Below, piece by piece: positions 61,989-64,000 of a stretch of DNA of 64,000 bases (within the stretch, counting starts at the first letter, position 1; every line of letters begins with the position of its first letter). The notes under the pieces are model-generated. The model did not search any database. It worked only from the letters and a program-made list of their open reading frames with translations, and was not told the DNA's origin. Location: contig NC_060205.1 in NCBI RefSeq assembly GCF_020623625.1, forward strand, positions 1 through 64,000. The letters are read 5' to 3'. The position numbers and the translations under genes are program-made. Source of the DNA: Saccharomycodes ludwigii. Its lineage: Eukaryota > Ascomycota > Saccharomycetes > Saccharomycodales > Saccharomycodaceae.

Positions 61989-62010
61989 ATACTTCCTAAT
62001 TAGGAAGTAT
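61989..62010. promoter_or_regulatory. Perfect 22-bp palindrome with an Mcm1 P-box core
   Basis: ATACTTCCTAA and its exact reverse complement TTAGGAAGTAT are joined without spacer. The inner 14 bp, TTCCTAATTAGGAA (61993-62006), equal the core of the symmetric Mcm1 binding site (TTTCCTAATTAGGAAA). It lies 105 bp after the FKS3 stop and about 1.27 kb before GAS1, so the target gene is uncertain. Confidence 0.55.
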
Positions 62011-63075
62011 TATTAGAGTGGAGGTACATAATACGGTTAGTTAGGGTGATGCATAATAAAACAAGAGATTTATTTTATTGGGAAGAATTTAGAAAACTAA
62101 ATAATTTTTTTTTGTTTTAAATATAATTTTTGCTTCCTTTTTAAAACTACTTGTAGTTGACCCCTTCTCCCCTCGATTTATTATTATTCAGTAAAAACAT
62201 GATACTAATGCTAATGATAATATAAAATTAATCTATTTTTAAACATTTGGGTTTCTAGACCACTGTTAAAAAAAAAAGAAAAAATATTTTTTTTTTTTGT
62301 CAAGTTGAACATTTCATTTTACAATGCGGGTAAAACTACTTAACCAGTTCAAGTTAATATTAGTGCTAAGATATTGGAGATTTCCCCATATTAGCCATAT
62401 GTTTGATTTCAAAGATATATGTGATATATACATATACTTTTTTTTCTTTTTTTTTTTTCTTGGAAAATAAAATTAAATAAAGCCTTGTTCCTCAAAAACT
62501 ATAAGCAGGACTTATTAAAAAAAAAAAAAAACATTAATTTAGGTGTGTACTTTATCGTTGATGAGGATGGCTTTTAAGTATTGCACTATCCAATTCAAAA
62601 AAATTATTTTTTTTTTGGCTAAGAAATCACACACAAGGAAAAACGTTAAAGATATTCTGCGAAAAAAATAAATTTAGAAATACTTTTTTTTTTCCCGTAA
62701 TTGTGGCTAGATCTTATTGCTGAGAAATGTACGTACAAACAAGAATTTGTTTACATTTCTCGACAGATTTGGAATGTTTCTGACAAAATATAAAAAAAAA
62801 AAGGAGGAGAAATTTCATAATAAAAGGAACAAAAAAGAAAAAAAAGGTTTTAATTAATCACCCGATTCATCATATATAAGTAAATTAAAAATCTGAGATT
62901 TTTCGTGGCTTCGTTTTACATTTTTATTTTTTTTTCTCTTTCTTTCGATCAAAGCTTTTTTTTGTTTAACTCCAACTTATTTTCTTGGTATATTTCAAAA
63001 TTTAGTTTAATCGATAAAACCTTTTATTTTATTTTATTTTTTTTTTTTCTTTTTCTATCTCTGTTTGGCATAATC

Positions 63076-63084
63076 TATATATAT
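63076..63084 (+). promoter_or_regulatory. TATA-like element of GAS1
   Basis: TATATATAC about 200 bp upstream of the GAS1 ATG, followed by CT-rich and A-rich leader sequence that is typical of strong yeast promoters. It is a candidate only, because such AT strings are common here. Confidence 0.35.
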
Positions 63085-63279
63085 ACACTCACACTTTAAA
63101 AGTTCACCGATTTCTTTTTTTTTTTTTTTTTCCTCTTTATTTATCTGTTTTACTTATATCCCTTTCACCGTTTGCTCTTTTCTTTTTTGATATTGTCATT
63201 AGATTTAAAACTTCAAAAAAGGACAAAAAAAAATTACAAAAAAAGTAAAGACATATTTCTTTTTTGTATTACGTTCACT

Positions 63280-64000
63280 ATGTTTTTCAATACAAAAATT
63301 GCATTTGGTTTAGCATCCTTGTTTGCTGGTTACGTCACTGCTGGTAACGATCTTCCATCCATTGAAATAGAAGGTAACAAGTTTTTTTACAGTAACAACG
63401 GTTCCCAATTTTATATAAAGGGTGTTGCTTACCAAGCCAATAGTGCTAACGCAACCGCTGGTGAAACCATTGTTGATCCTTTGGCTGATTATGATTCTTG
63501 TTCAAGAGATATCCCATACTTAGAAAAGTTAACCACAAATGTTATTCGTGTTTATGCTGTCAACACATCATTGGACCACTCCAAATGTATGAGTGCCCTA
63601 AATGATGCTGGTATTTATGTTATTGCTGATTTGTCTGATCCAACATATGCCATTAACAGAGAAAGTCCTGCTTGGACCGTTGACCTATACGATCGTTACA
63701 CATCCGTTATTGACGAATTTGCTAACTACACAAACGTTTTAGGGTTTTTTGCTGGTAACGAAGTTACTAACAACAGTACCAATACAGATGCCTCAACTTT
63801 TGTTAAGGCTGCTGTCAGAGATTCCAAGGCTTATATCAAGAAGCAAGGTTACAGAAGTATTCCAGTTGGTTACTCCTCCAACGATGATGCTGATACCAGA
63901 GTTGCCATGGCCGACTATTTTGCCTGTGGTGATGATGATGACAAAGCTGATTTCTATGGTATTAATATGTATGAATGGTGTGGTCCCAGTACTTATGCTA
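63280..64000 (+). CDS. GAS1: 1,3-beta-glucanosyltransferase Gas1, 5' part (cut by window edge)
   Basis: The ATG at 63280 opens 240 codons without a stop up to the last base of the window. Residues 1-22 are a signal peptide ([16 protein letters not shown]). The glycoside hydrolase family 72 domain starts at about residue 26: [15 protein letters not shown], and the acid/base Glu in FFAGNEVTN, which is E161 exactly as in S. cerevisiae Gas1. Cysteines 74, 103, 216 and 234 also fall at the Gas1 positions, and the segment ends in [15 protein letters not shown]. The nucleophile Glu, the X8 module and the GPI signal would lie beyond the edge. Gas1 is a GPI-anchored enzyme that elongates and remodels wall beta-1,3-glucan. 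Position next to FKS3 matches YMR307W. Codon use is strongly biased, consistent with high expression. Confidence 0.96.
   Translation, partial: MFFNTKIAFGLASLFAGYVTAGNDLPSIEIEGNKFFYSNNGSQFYIKGVAYQANSANATAGETIVDPLADYDSCSRDIPYLEKLTTNVIRVYAVNTSLDHSKCMSALNDAGIYVIADLSDPTYAINRESPAWTVDLYDRYTSVIDEFANYTNVLGFFAGNEVTNNSTNTDASTFVKAAVRDSKAYIKKQGYRSIPVGYSSNDDADTRVAMADYFACGDDDDKADFYGINMYEWCGPSTYA

Larger units (their letters stand above)
61885..63279. other. Intergenic region FKS3 to GAS1 (1.4 kb)
   Basis: Contains T runs right after the FKS3 stop, the Mcm1-type palindrome at 61989-62010, several A/T runs, and the GAS1 promoter with a TATATATA at 63076-63084. The 64-codon frame 62905-63099 is a T-rich artefact. 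No gene is seen. Confidence 0.65.

Overview
The window is a chromosome end from a very AT-rich budding yeast. It opens with about 200 bp of irregular C1-3A/TG1-3 telomere repeat, runs through roughly 40 kb of subtelomere, and enters conserved core chromosome from about 42 kb to the right edge. CTG encodes a conserved leucine in the catalytic box of the UBP15-like gene, so the standard code applies and the CUG-Ser clade is excluded. The core block keeps YME2, UBP15, CAB4, CWC22, SCW4/10, FKS3 and GAS1 in one series. In Saccharomyces cerevisiae these genes are split between sister regions on chromosomes XIII (YMR302C to YMR307W) and VII (YGR277C to YGR279C). One interleaved series with matching orientations is the order expected before the whole-genome duplication, so this is a non-duplicated yeast of the Saccharomycetaceae/Saccharomycodaceae group. 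Saccharomycodes is my best guess from base composition and the flocculin, and it is only a guess.

Layout: 1-200 telomere; 233-885 a 47-bp tandem satellite; 886-5590 a G-depleted AT-rich tract with local duplications; 5.6-7.7 kb gene-free with repeated A-tract/T-tract modules; 7726-9138 a class III aminotransferase gene interrupted by one in-frame TAG; 9284-11626 a fossil Ty1/copia-like LTR element with a whole gag-like reading frame, followed by a second LTR plus gag stub; 11.6-16.9 kb gene-free with a Tbf1-type motif cluster; 16942-36669 (minus) a 6,575-residue flocculin-type adhesin; 36.7-39.2 kb gene-free adhesin upstream region; 39249-41894 (minus) a Zn2Cys6 regulator; then the core block YME2(-), UBP15(+), CAB4(-), CWC22(+), SCW4/10(-), FKS3(+) and GAS1(+, cut by the window edge).

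Function: the distal part holds accessory, fast-changing DNA whose main product is a cell-surface adhesin. The proximal part holds housekeeping genes (mitochondrial nucleoid maintenance, deubiquitination, CoA synthesis, splicing) next to a cluster of three cell-wall beta-glucan genes: GH17 glucanase, GT48 synthase and GH72 glucanosyltransferase. The most notable observations are the size and higher-order repeats of the adhesin, a single -1 frame change at a canonical slippery T run in FKS3, an open gag frame between diverged LTRs, an 80-bp inverted-repeat pair in the SCW/FKS3 intergenic region, and a perfect Mcm1-type palindrome between FKS3 and GAS1.
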